Shown: positions 1-5,953 of the stretch, one piece after another | Numbering within the stretch: the first letter of the stretch is position 1 | Layout of the letters: every line of letters begins with the position of its first letter | NCBI GenBank assembly: GCA_026397495.1 | Contig: JAPLUS010000096.1 | Location: forward strand, 1 to 6,218 | Direction of reading: 5' to 3' | DNA length: 6,218 bases | Source of the DNA: Candidatus Zixiibacteriota bacterium | GTDB lineage: Bacteria > Zixibacteria > MSB-5A5 > GN15 > PGXB01 | The notes under the pieces: generated by a model | The model's database searches: none | The model's input: the letters and a program-made list of their open reading frames with translations, nothing else | Told to the model about the DNA's origin: nothing | Position numbers and translations under genes: made by a program

Positions 1-24
1 GCCAGAAAATAAGCATAGCCGAAC

Positions 25-75
25 CCGACTAAATATAGGCTTTCCTCATGAAACAAATAGAAATTACTTAGTCGG
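25..75. repeat. 8-bp perfect inverted repeat with 35-nt loop
   Basis: CCGACTAA at 25-32 is the exact reverse complement of TTAGTCGG at 68-75. The left arm, extended to CCCGAC (24-29), can also pair with GTCGGG at 101-106, so two mutually exclusive stems are possible. No T-tract follows either stem, so it does not look like an intrinsic terminator. A structured transcript or a protein-binding dyad is possible, but chance cannot be excluded. Confidence 0.35.
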
Positions 76-265
76 AGGCCAGCTTTATATATAGCACCGT
101 GTCGGGCGGGACGGAAGCAATCTGTGTAAGAAAAGTCTGATTAAAGGCAATGACAAGAGAACCTGCCCTGACGACCAAAGATAGCACAAAAATTGATAGG
201 CCATCTTATCCAGATGAAGCAAATATTTATAGATTTTAGAAGCATAAATCTTTAAAAAAATTCTG

Positions 266-294
266 TTGCTATGTGATGGCCGATGCCATATTTT
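266..294 (+). promoter_or_regulatory. Possible sigma70-type promoter of the tRNA-Leu gene
   Basis: TTGCTA (266-271) and TATTTT (289-294) each match four of six bases of the -35 and -10 consensus and are separated by exactly 17 bp. Transcription would start around 301, a few bases before the mature tRNA 5' end at 305. The position is right for a tRNA promoter, but the matches are modest and the organism's consensus is unknown. A small dyad, ATGGC (276-280) with GCCAT (285-289), lies in the spacer and overlaps the -10. Confidence 0.35.
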
Positions 295-304
295 CTATGG
301 CGCT

Positions 305-387
305 GCCGAAGTGGTGAAATTGGTAGACACGCTGTGTTCAGGGCGCAGTGCTCACAAGGCGTGGGGGTTCAAATCCCCCCTTCGGCA
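305..387 (+). tRNA. tRNA-Leu, anticodon CAG
   Basis: This is a complete class II tRNA that reads CUG leucine codons. The acceptor stem GCCGAAG (305-311) pairs perfectly with CTTCGGC (380-386), followed by discriminator A387, as expected for leucine. The anticodon stem CTGTG (332-336) pairs with CGCAG (344-348), with one G-U pair, around the loop TTCAGGG, placing anticodon CAG at 339-341. A long variable arm (349-362) folds into a short stem containing G-U pairs. The T arm has GGGGG (363-367) and CCCCC (375-379) closing the loop TTCAAAT. No CCA is encoded: the discriminator is followed directly by T-rich DNA, so the CCA end must be added enzymatically. An open frame runs straight through the gene into corA, but it is not a coding extension. 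Confidence 0.97.
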
Positions 388-400
388 TTTTTATTTTTTA
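388..400 (+). terminator. T-rich tract after the tRNA, possible transcript end
   Basis: Immediately after the tRNA discriminator base comes an almost pure T stretch interrupted by two A residues. The GC-rich T arm and acceptor stem upstream could act as the terminator stem. If termination is incomplete, the transcript would read on into the CorA gene 66 bp downstream. The call is weak because no separate hairpin is present. Confidence 0.25.
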
Positions 401-444
401 TTGGGATAAATATTGAAGAATTAATATCACCCGATTGTCAATAT

Positions 445-449
445 AGGTG
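445..449 (+). promoter_or_regulatory. Ribosome binding site that fixes the CorA start
   Basis: AGGTG lies four bases before the ATG at 454. The reading frame stays open upstream, but only by running back through the tRNA gene to an ATG at 283. This site and the tRNA together show that translation begins at 454. Confidence 0.6.
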
Positions 450-453
450 TAAG

Positions 454-1368
454 ATGCAGAAAAAGTACAATATCGTTGACCACAGATTAGTTGAAATTCA
501 AGATGGCCCTGCCCTGCTTATGGTATTTATCAATCCCGATGACAATGAAAAGAGATACCTAATTGAAAAGATGCGGCTGGATGAACACACTCTGCAATCG
601 GCCCTTGACCCGGATGAGCTTTCCCGCCTTGAATTTGAGCCGGAACACCTGGCTATGATTTTCAAAAGGCCGAAAAACTATTCCCATCAGGATAAATTTC
701 TTTTCAAGGTTACTTCAGCCGGAGCCTTTTTGTTTAAAGATTATCTTATAATTGTTGCTTCGGACGATATCGCCTTATTTGATCCGACCCAGCTGATTAG
801 GATAGAAACCCCCGCTTATCTCCTGTTACGGTTGATGTATCGCTCCATTTTTCACTTTTTGGAACACTTAAAGGTAATTGCCGCTATTTCCGATGATCTC
901 CAGGACAAAATCAATATGGCCATGGAAAACAAGAGTCTCCTCAATCTGTTCACTTTGGAAAAAAGTCTTATTTATTATCTTAATTCACTCAATTCCAATG
1001 GTGCGGTCTTGGATAAACTCCGAGTAAATGCCAGCAAGATTAGTCTTGGCACAGATGAAATGGAATTTTTAGAGGATACCATTATCGAAAATAGCCAATG
1101 CTATAAACAAGCCGAGATCTACTCCAATATTTTGGCCAGTTTGATGGATGCCCGCGCCTCCATTGTCAGTAACAATCTTAATATCCTGATAAAACTTCTC
1201 AATATTATCACCATTGCCATTATGGTGCCGACCTTTGTAGTAAGTGCCTTCTCTATGAATGTCGGACTACCGCTCCAAAATCACCCTCTTGCTTTCTGGC
1301 TTGTGATGGGGCTGGCGTTTGTTTCGGTGCTGGTTTTTATAATGATATTGCGCCGCAATAGATGGTAA
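454..1368 (+). CDS. CorA-family divalent-cation channel with SMN pore motif
   Basis: The 304-residue product is a member of the CorA/MIT family, inner-membrane homopentameric channels that bring in Mg2+ or other divalent metals. The N-terminal two thirds form the soluble alpha/beta domain and long helical stalk typical of the family. Two hydrophobic segments close the protein, at about residues 246-266 and 279-299, followed by a short basic cytoplasmic tail (RRNR). At the end of the first segment, where CorA normally has GMN, the sequence is SMN (residues 267-269) followed by VGLP; the rest of that loop is family-like. Glycine in GMN is important for transport in studied CorA proteins, so activity or ion choice may differ. 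ZntB-type zinc transporters carry GIN, so this does not look like ZntB. The length is slightly below the usual 310-350 residues, with no truncation evident. The ATG at 454 was chosen because of the AGGTG site and because longer frames overlap the tRNA. The family call is firm; the transported metal is unknown. Confidence 0.9.
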   Translation: MQKKYNIVDHRLVEIQDGPALLMVFINPDDNEKRYLIEKMRLDEHTLQSALDPDELSRLEFEPEHLAMIFKRPKNYSHQDKFLFKVTSAGAFLFKDYLIIVASDDIALFDPTQLIRIETPAYLLLRLMYRSIFHFLEHLKVIAAISDDLQDKINMAMENKSLLNLFTLEKSLIYYLNSLNSNGAVLDKLRVNASKISLGTDEMEFLEDTIIENSQCYKQAEIYSNILASLMDARASIVSNNLNILIKLLNIITIAIMVPTFVVSAFSMNVGLPLQNHPLAFWLVMGLAFVSVLVFIMILRRNRW

Positions 1369-1406
1369 ACTAAAAACTTAACTGGAATTAAACATTTATA
1401 AAGAAT

Positions 1407-1437
1407 GAAGGGAAGAGAGCCAATCTCTCTTCCCTTC
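1407..1437. terminator. Bidirectional hairpin terminator between convergent genes
   Basis: A 13-bp perfect stem (1407-1419 with 1425-1437) encloses a 5-base loop. It lies 38 bp past the CorA stop and 26 bp past the stop of the tricorn gene on the other strand. The bases after the stem are only moderately T-rich in each direction (TATTATG on plus; ATTCTTTATAA on minus), so the tails are imperfect. The position between two converging stops makes a shared terminator the most likely role. Confidence 0.75.
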
Positions 1438-1463
1438 TATTATGCCGGAATACCCCAAGATAA

Positions 1464-4400
1464 TCAGCGCGGGGTGGGTGGCGCCGGACGCGGCGGAAGT
1501 ATTCGAGGCTCTTCCTTAATTTTCCCCATTAAATACTTAATGGCTTGATCCAATTGGTCATCGTATTTCTTAGCCAGACGACCGGGTAAGTTATCGACCA
1601 CAATATCCGGCTCAACCCCAATATTCTCCATAACCCACTGGCCTTTGAGATTATATAGGGTGCCGCCCGGTACAGTAAAATAACCGCCGTCAAGTAATGC
1701 CGGAAAACCGTTGATACCAACTACCCCGCCCCAAGAGCGGTTTCCAAGTAATGGACCCATTTTGTACTCCCGGAAGAAATAGGGGAAATAGTCCCCATCG
1801 GAGCAGGAAAATTGATTAAGCAGGGTAATCATATGAGCCTTGATTCCATTAGGACTTGGAATGGTGTTGCGGTCGACCCACATTGCTTTAACTTCCTGTC
1901 TTAGTCTGTCGAGAATTAGGTGAGATACAAATCCACCGCCATTATAACGAACATCGATAATCAGGCCATCCTTATAAGCTTGGTGATAAAACATTTTCAT
2001 AAAGCGTACCAGGCCGAAACCACCCATATCCGGTATATGGATATAACCGATTTTTCCGCCGGAAATAGAGTCGACATAGCGCCGTTCACTTTCTACCCAA
2101 TTGTAATAACGAAGCATCTCCTCAGAGGGAATCGGTTTGACAGTAATCTCACGGGCCCCTTCTATTGTCGGTTTACTATTTACCGTGAGAATGATAGTCC
2201 TGCCAACGGTGTTGGCAGTCAGGGAGTACGGGTCAATGTCGGCGGTTACAGGGTGGCCATCAATCGCCAATAGATATTCGCCCGGTTTTATATCTATACC
2301 GGGTTCCAATAAGGGAGATCTCAATTCCTCATCCCAATTTTCGCCACAAAGAAGGCGCGAAATTTTGATCTTATTGACGCTATGATCAATTTCAAAATCC
2401 ACTCCCAACAGACCGATATTGCTTGGGTGAATTTTGGGTGTTTCACCGCCCCCGATATATGTATGAGAACAGCATAATTCGCTGACCATTTCGCTAATAA
2501 TGTAGGTGAGGTCGTAGCGGTTTATCACATAGGGAATTAGAACGGCATAACGATCATGCATTTTTTTCCAATCGACTCCATGCATATTGGAATCGTAAAA
2601 GAAATCCCTTTCCATCCTCCAGACCTCATCATACATTTGTCCATACTCAGCCATTCGATCAAGCCGCATTTCCATTTGAGATAAGTCGAGTTTATTGTCC
2701 TCGAATTCACCCTTTTTCCCTGAGGTTCCGGAGATATGGAAATCGCTCCCTTTTTGCATCAGAATTTTCTCGCCGGAAGGTGTGATGGCATAGCTCGAAA
2801 GGCCCACTGCGAATTCATCATCTTTTTTATCTTTTATGGTATATTTATGCAGGATATTTTCATCCTTGCCGATTTTTCCCATCAGACCATATATGGGACT
2901 GGTGGTATAGAAAACAGCGCCGGATATAGCCGCCAGGCCGTCAATATTGCCGGCGGAAAGGTCGAAAGCAACCTGACGGTCGTAAATACCGTCAAAATCA
3001 ATTTTAACGTCAACCGCTTTCTTGAGATCATCGTCCTTGCTTTTCCTATCACCTTTATCGGATTCTTTTTTGTCGGCTTCTGATTTTTCATTTTTCTTAT
3101 CGCCAATAAGGACCTCGTCGCTTTTCGGTGCAAAAGGTGATTTTTCAGTCTTAGACAAGACAATCAAATAGAGATTAGTAATGGCGTTATTGACTGAAGT
3201 GAATTCATAATTGCTCAAGATTGGATTGAAATTCCTCTCCGATAAGAAGTAGAGGTACTTGCCATCCGGGTCGAAAATGGGCGAGTCATCATTCGTGTAA
3301 CCGGGGGTTACTTGATGAATAACTCCATCAGTCAGGGAATAGATATGGATGGCCCAGATCTCATTTTCGCCCGGTTTGGAATAGGCCAGAAAACGGCTAT
3401 CGGGAGACCATGAATAATTGCGAATCTGCGCTCTCGGAGATTGATCGACTAACACCTGTTTTTTGGTCGTAATATCTATGTAGTACAATTTGTTGTCTTT
3501 ATCGGAAAAAGCTATTTTCTTGCTGTCGGGCGACCATTGGGCATCAAACCGGTGGCAATGACCATCGCTTGTCAGTCTTGTATTTCCTTTGCCATCCTGC
3601 GCCATGAGATAAAATTCCTCTTCACCGGTGCTGTCGGAATTATAGATGATCCATTTGCCATCGGGCGACCAATGGGGAGAGCCCTCCCTGGAATCGGAGA
3701 GACTGGACAGATTGCGGGTATTTCCCTCTTTGGCGGGCACTGTAAAAATATCGCCGCGGGCGCTGAAAATAGCGCGATGCCCATCGGGAGATATATCATA
3801 ATCGCTAATTTTGTCAGATACCTTCACGAATTCTGCGCGCACCGTATGCCGATCGGTGATAAGATTAACCGGCACCTTATGAACCGTCTCCGAGGGAAGC
3901 TCCAAGAGATTGATATATCCCCCATTCTCGAAGGCAATGGCGTCCCAGCCAAGACTGGGCCAGCGGACATCATATTCGGTGAAATGAGTTACCTGCCGCG
4001 TTTGCTTGGTTTGGATATCATAACAGAAAATATTGAGGGTGCCGGCGCTATCGGGTTGGGAGGTACGATCAGAGTTAAAATAGATTTTAGCACCGTACCA
4101 CATCGGCATATTATCAGTTCCAATCCAATCAGTTATTTTTTCGGCGCCATCGGTTTTCAAATCGTAAATCCAGACATCCTGGGCCATTCCCCCTTTATAC
4201 CTCTTCCAGGTACGGAAATCTCGGTAGATAGGACAGTAAGCCGCCTTATTGCCATCAGGGGATAAGCTGGTAAAACCGGCGGAGGCCATCGGAAGCGGCT
4301 CGGAAAGGCCGCCTTTGACATCAACCAGATAAGCCCGCCCTTCCCACCAGCTCATCGCTTCTTTGCGGGAGCGATAAAGCACCTTTTGACCATCTTTGCT

Positions 4401-4790
4401 CCATCCCATAACCACATTATCCGGCCCAAACCGTTCGGTGGTATTCTGGATAGCCGGATGGAAAGTCAGGCGTTTCGGTTCGCCGCCGTTGATGGGGATG
4501 CTATAAACTGATTCATCTCCGTCATACTGCCCGGTAAAAGCGATCAGGTTTCCATTAGGAGATATTTTGGGGAAAAACTCCAATCCTTCATGGCTGGTGA
4601 TACGCGTTGCCTGCCCGCCGCTACGGGGCACGGTGTACAAATCGCCACCATATATAAAAGCAATCTTCTCTTGGCCGACATCGGGGAAACGAAGTAAGCG
4701 GGCTTCTTCGTTTGCCGCCGGTTGTTGGGCTAAGACCAGGCTCCCCATTAATATTATAAAAAGGAGGGCCGGCATCAATGATTTTCTCAT
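1464..4790 (-). CDS. Secreted tricorn protease homologue (peptidase S41 type)
   Basis: The 1108-residue product resembles the tricorn core protease of Thermoplasma, a large serine peptidase that degrades oligopeptides. Residues 1-21 form a signal peptide (MRKS, hydrophobic core, then V-L-A before QQ), so it is predicted to act in the periplasm or outside the cell, unlike the cytosolic archaeal enzyme. Domains in order: a first beta-propeller (about 28-320) and a second (about 335-700) with repeated SPDG/SPDS blades; a helical segment (about 705-785); a PDZ domain (about 790-880, with KPGEYLLAIDGHPV); and an S41-like catalytic domain (about 885-1090). The tetrad is intact: Ser775-His776 (CSHTY), nucleophile Ser997 (CSDGD) and Glu1055 (MENIGVEPD). 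The spacings of 221 and 58 residues nearly equal those in Thermoplasma tricorn (219 and 58). A Lys/Asp/Glu-rich linker (about 548-590) interrupts the second propeller, and a proline-rich tail ends the protein. The ATG at 4790 has a GGAG site five bases upstream and begins the signal peptide. The frame continues upstream to a TTG at 4931, but that extension would bury the signal peptide. The family assignment is firm; the substrate is unknown. Confidence 0.93.
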   Translation of the reverse strand: MRKSLMPALLFIILMGSLVLAQQPAANEEARLLRFPDVGQEKIAFIYGGDLYTVPRSGGQATRITSHEGLEFFPKISPNGNLIAFTGQYDGDESVYSIPINGGEPKRLTFHPAIQNTTERFGPDNVVMGWSKDGQKVLYRSRKEAMSWWEGRAYLVDVKGGLSEPLPMASAGFTSLSPDGNKAAYCPIYRDFRTWKRYKGGMAQDVWIYDLKTDGAEKITDWIGTDNMPMWYGAKIYFNSDRTSQPDSAGTLNIFCYDIQTKQTRQVTHFTEYDVRWPSLGWDAIAFENGGYINLLELPSETVHKVPVNLITDRHTVRAEFVKVSDKISDYDISPDGHRAIFSARGDIFTVPAKEGNTRNLSSLSDSREGSPHWSPDGKWIIYNSDSTGEEEFYLMAQDGKGNTRLTSDGHCHRFDAQWSPDSKKIAFSDKDNKLYYIDITTKKQVLVDQSPRAQIRNYSWSPDSRFLAYSKPGENEIWAIHIYSLTDGVIHQVTPGYTNDDSPIFDPDGKYLYFLSERNFNPILSNYEFTSVNNAITNLYLIVLSKTEKSPFAPKSDEVLIGDKKNEKSEADKKESDKGDRKSKDDDLKKAVDVKIDFDGIYDRQVAFDLSAGNIDGLAAISGAVFYTTSPIYGLMGKIGKDENILHKYTIKDKKDDEFAVGLSSYAITPSGEKILMQKGSDFHISGTSGKKGEFEDNKLDLSQMEMRLDRMAEYGQMYDEVWRMERDFFYDSNMHGVDWKKMHDRYAVLIPYVINRYDLTYIISEMVSELCCSHTYIGGGETPKIHPSNIGLLGVDFEIDHSVNKIKISRLLCGENWDEELRSPLLEPGIDIKPGEYLLAIDGHPVTADIDPYSLTANTVGRTIILTVNSKPTIEGAREITVKPIPSEEMLRYYNWVESERRYVDSISGGKIGYIHIPDMGGFGLVRFMKMFYHQAYKDGLIIDVRYNGGGFVSHLILDRLRQEVKAMWVDRNTIPSPNGIKAHMITLLNQFSCSDGDYFPYFFREYKMGPLLGNRSWGGVVGINGFPALLDGGYFTVPGGTLYNLKGQWVMENIGVEPDIVVDNLPGRLAKKYDDQLDQAIKYLMGKIKEEPRILPPRPAPPTPR

Positions 4791-4795
4791 AGTGA

Positions 4796-4799
4796 CTCC
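4796..4799 (-). promoter_or_regulatory. Ribosome binding site that fixes the tricorn start
   Basis: Read on the minus strand, GGAG sits five bases before the ATG at 4790-4788. It supports starting at the signal peptide rather than at the upstream TTG (4931-4929), for which I see no good Shine-Dalgarno sequence. Confidence 0.6.
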
Positions 4800-4958
4800 A
4801 AATGTTATGAAATTTAAATTAGTATTGTTTCCTGATCTACACTCCCATTTGATAACTGGTCGAATATCTCCAAGGTTTCGAAAATCAATTGCGAAAAAAT
4901 GGAATTTACAAGGATTGATCCCTTTTGGCAAGGAGATATCTCAGTGCGCCGATCGGCT

Positions 4959-5006
4959 GCTGCCGGAAAACCATATGGCCGGGTCAAAGGCCATGTCTAT
5001 GGCAGC
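4959..5006. repeat. Nested inverted repeat, possible RNA hairpin
   Basis: An outer pair, GCTGCC (4959-4964) with GGCAGC (5001-5006), encloses an inner pair, ATGGCC (4975-4980) with GGCCAT (4989-4994), around an 8-base loop. The two stems are separated by an asymmetric internal loop (10 and 6 bases). No T-tract follows, so it is not an ordinary terminator. It could be a leader structure for the rightward gene if transcription starts upstream of it, or a DNA-level dyad. Confidence 0.3.
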
Positions 5007-5039
5007 CGGATGATGACCATTGAAATTTTGCAACCTTTA

Positions 5040-5068
5040 TTAAGAAAAGCCGTCTAATTAAATATAAA
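5040..5068 (+). promoter_or_regulatory. Possible promoter of the DGSG-repeat gene
   Basis: TATAAA (5063-5068) matches five of six -10 bases. TTAAGA (5040-5045), 17 bp upstream, is a weak -35 matching four of six. Transcription would begin near 5075, leaving a leader of about 20 bases that includes the ribosome binding site. The surrounding DNA is AT-rich, so a chance match is quite possible. Confidence 0.3.
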
Positions 5069-5083
5069 ATCCGGAATCATTTA

Positions 5084-5089
5084 AAGGAG
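5084..5089 (+). promoter_or_regulatory. Strong ribosome binding site of the DGSG-repeat gene
   Basis: AAGGAG lies five bases before the ATG at 5095, the ideal arrangement. It confirms the start that yields a signal peptide. Confidence 0.75.
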
Positions 5090-5094
5090 CCTTT

Positions 5095-5910
5095 ATGCGG
5101 ATTATTTTAATGGTCTCGGCAATCTATTTTTTGGTCACGTTTTCGGTTTTTGGACATTATTCCGAAAAGCGAACCCTCTTGATTCCATCCGGAAATATCG
5201 AGGAGTTTAATATTGATTGCGGCGCCGGTTCGCTGGAAATCAGGGGTTATGAGAATCTTGATAAAATAGAACTCGAAGCAGAAATAATCCTTGATGGATT
5301 AAATCGTAAAGACGCCATAAAATATATGGAAAAATATATGAATCTAGAGCTCAAAGAGCGTGGCTCTAATGCCCGTCTGACCGCCAATTTTAAAGATGAC
5401 AATCATAATATCTGGTCGCTTTTCGGTCATAGTGAATCCCGCGAGATTAATCTTAAAGTAAAAATACCCAAAAATATGATGCTTGATATTTCTGACGGTT
5501 CCGGCGCAATGACTATAGAAGATATAAATGCCGGGATAAAAATATCCGATGGTTCCGGAGAAATATTTATCCGTCAAATAGGCGGACAGCTTGAAATTGA
5601 AGACGGTTCGGGAGAGATAGACATCTTCAAAATTACCGGCAACATTGTCATCAGCGACGGTTCCGGCAGCGTCAATATTAAGGATGTCGTTGGCGACATA
5701 GATATTGACGATGGCTCCGGCGAAATCGTAGTAAAGAGCGTGGACGGCACGGTGACGGTCAGTGATGGGTCAGGAGATATTGTTATCGACGATATTCGGC
5801 ATGATGTCGATATTGAAAGTGATGGCTCCGGAAGCACGGAGATTACTCGTGTCGACGGGCACGTTACCAGAGATGATGATTATGTCAATCACCGGCGCCG
5901 CCATTATTGA
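5095..5910 (+). CDS. Exported DUF4097-like protein with DGSG repeats
   Basis: The 271-residue product starts with a signal peptide (residues 1-20, MRIIL hydrophobic core, likely cut after V-F-G), so it is exported. Residues 21-130 form a beta-rich region with the pattern seen in DUF4097/DUF2807 putative adhesin families, including a GAGSLEIRGY stretch. From residue 134 there are seven DGSG motifs at 134, 152, 170, 188, 206, 224 and 243, each followed by alternating hydrophobic residues and usually a glycine before the next strand. This predicts a regular beta-solenoid with one 18-residue coil per repeat and an acidic DGSG turn stacked along one edge. The protein ends in a short charged tail (HRRRHY) with no membrane anchor, lipobox or sorting signal. 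It is transcribed divergently from the tricorn protease, another exported protein. The biochemical role of this family is unknown; surface adhesion is only the database label. Metal binding by the stacked Asp turns is possible but unproven. The gene call is firm and the family call good. Confidence 0.85.
   Translation: MRIILMVSAIYFLVTFSVFGHYSEKRTLLIPSGNIEEFNIDCGAGSLEIRGYENLDKIELEAEIILDGLNRKDAIKYMEKYMNLELKERGSNARLTANFKDDNHNIWSLFGHSESREINLKVKIPKNMMLDISDGSGAMTIEDINAGIKISDGSGEIFIRQIGGQLEIEDGSGEIDIFKITGNIVISDGSGSVNIKDVVGDIDIDDGSGEIVVKSVDGTVTVSDGSGDIVIDDIRHDVDIESDGSGSTEITRVDGHVTRDDDYVNHRRRHY
5494..5874 (+). repeat. Seven-copy DGSG protein repeat, 54-bp period
   Basis: The DGSG codons begin at 5494, 5548, 5602, 5656, 5710, 5764 and 5821, a period of exactly 54 bp except the last step of 57 bp. 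The four codons use varied synonyms (GAC/GAT; GGT/GGC/GGG; TCC/TCG/TCA; GGC/GGA), so the DNA repeats are diverged while the motif is unchanged. This points to protein-level selection rather than recent tandem duplication. Confidence 0.9.
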
Positions 5911-5953
5911 GATGGAAGTGTCTTAAATTTATCTGATTTATGCATTTATTTAA

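Larger units (their letters stand above)
1..304. other. Non-coding left flank, no supportable gene
   Basis: All six frames are broken by stops and none has a convincing start with a ribosome binding site. Two short open stretches reach the window edge: a plus frame from position 2 to a TAG near 92, and a minus frame open from about 140 to 3 that has no ATG or GTG start. Neither gives a protein I recognise, so I do not call them genes. The stretch holds an 8-bp inverted repeat (25-32 with 68-75), several weak 5-6 bp dyads (202-206/212-216, 231-236/246-251, 276-280/285-289) and a possible promoter just before the tRNA. I compared it by eye with RNase P RNA, tmRNA, SRP RNA and the c-di-GMP riboswitch and found no real match. 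It may be simple intergenic DNA or the 3' part of an RNA or gene lying to the left. Confidence 0.5.
4791..5094. promoter_or_regulatory. Divergent intergenic region rich in short palindromes
   Basis: This 304-bp region separates the tricorn gene from the DGSG-repeat gene and must carry promoters for both. Its middle holds several perfect dyads: TTTCGAAA (4876-4883), GAGATATCTC (4933-4942), GCCGATCGGC (4948-4957) and CCATATGG (4971-4978). The two 10-bp palindromes are five bases apart and lie almost exactly midway between the two start codons. Open frames pass through the region on both strands, but they are extensions of tricorn or antisense frames and show no protein family I recognise. I infer a possible shared operator; no known regulator site is recognised. 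Confidence 0.4.

Noticed and set aside
1..60. Possible 3' end of RNase P RNA, suggested by GAACCCGACT followed by TATAGGC
   Set aside because: The conserved AGA and GGCUUA bases are not matched, and the CCGACTAA arm instead has a perfect partner at 68-75.
101..125. SRP RNA-like or c-di-GMP riboswitch-like GGGACGGAAGCAA segment
   Set aside because: Only a few bases agree with either consensus and the required flanking stems are absent.
365..387. tRNA 3' end as an integration (att) site
   Set aside because: No second copy of the tRNA 3' end and no integrase gene are visible in the window.
283..453. N-terminal extension of the CorA frame from the ATG at 283
   Set aside because: It runs straight through the tRNA-Leu gene and has no ribosome binding site; the ATG at 454 has AGGTG four bases upstream and gives a normal CorA N-terminus.
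3537..4265. 242-codon open frame on the plus strand
   Set aside because: It lies wholly antisense to the tricorn propeller repeats, and its sequence reflects the reverse complement of the recurring SPDG codons; no family resemblance.
4791..4931. 47-residue N-terminal extension of the tricorn protein from a TTG start
   Set aside because: It would place a clear signal peptide in the interior of the protein and lacks a good ribosome binding site; the ATG at 4790 has GGAG at proper spacing.
4567..5013. 148-codon plus-strand frame crossing the divergent intergenic region
   Set aside because: Its first half is antisense to the tricorn N-terminus, the rest covers the palindrome-rich spacer, and it has no recognisable domain.
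5574..5837. Repetitive minus-strand frame rich in SPEPS
   Set aside because: It is the antisense shadow of the DGSG repeat array; the plus-strand gene has the signal peptide and strong ribosome binding site.
5911..5953. Terminator between the DGSG gene and the right-edge gene
   Set aside because: The gap is AT-rich with three ATTTAT copies (5927, 5936, 5944), but no GC-containing stem with a T-tract can be drawn.
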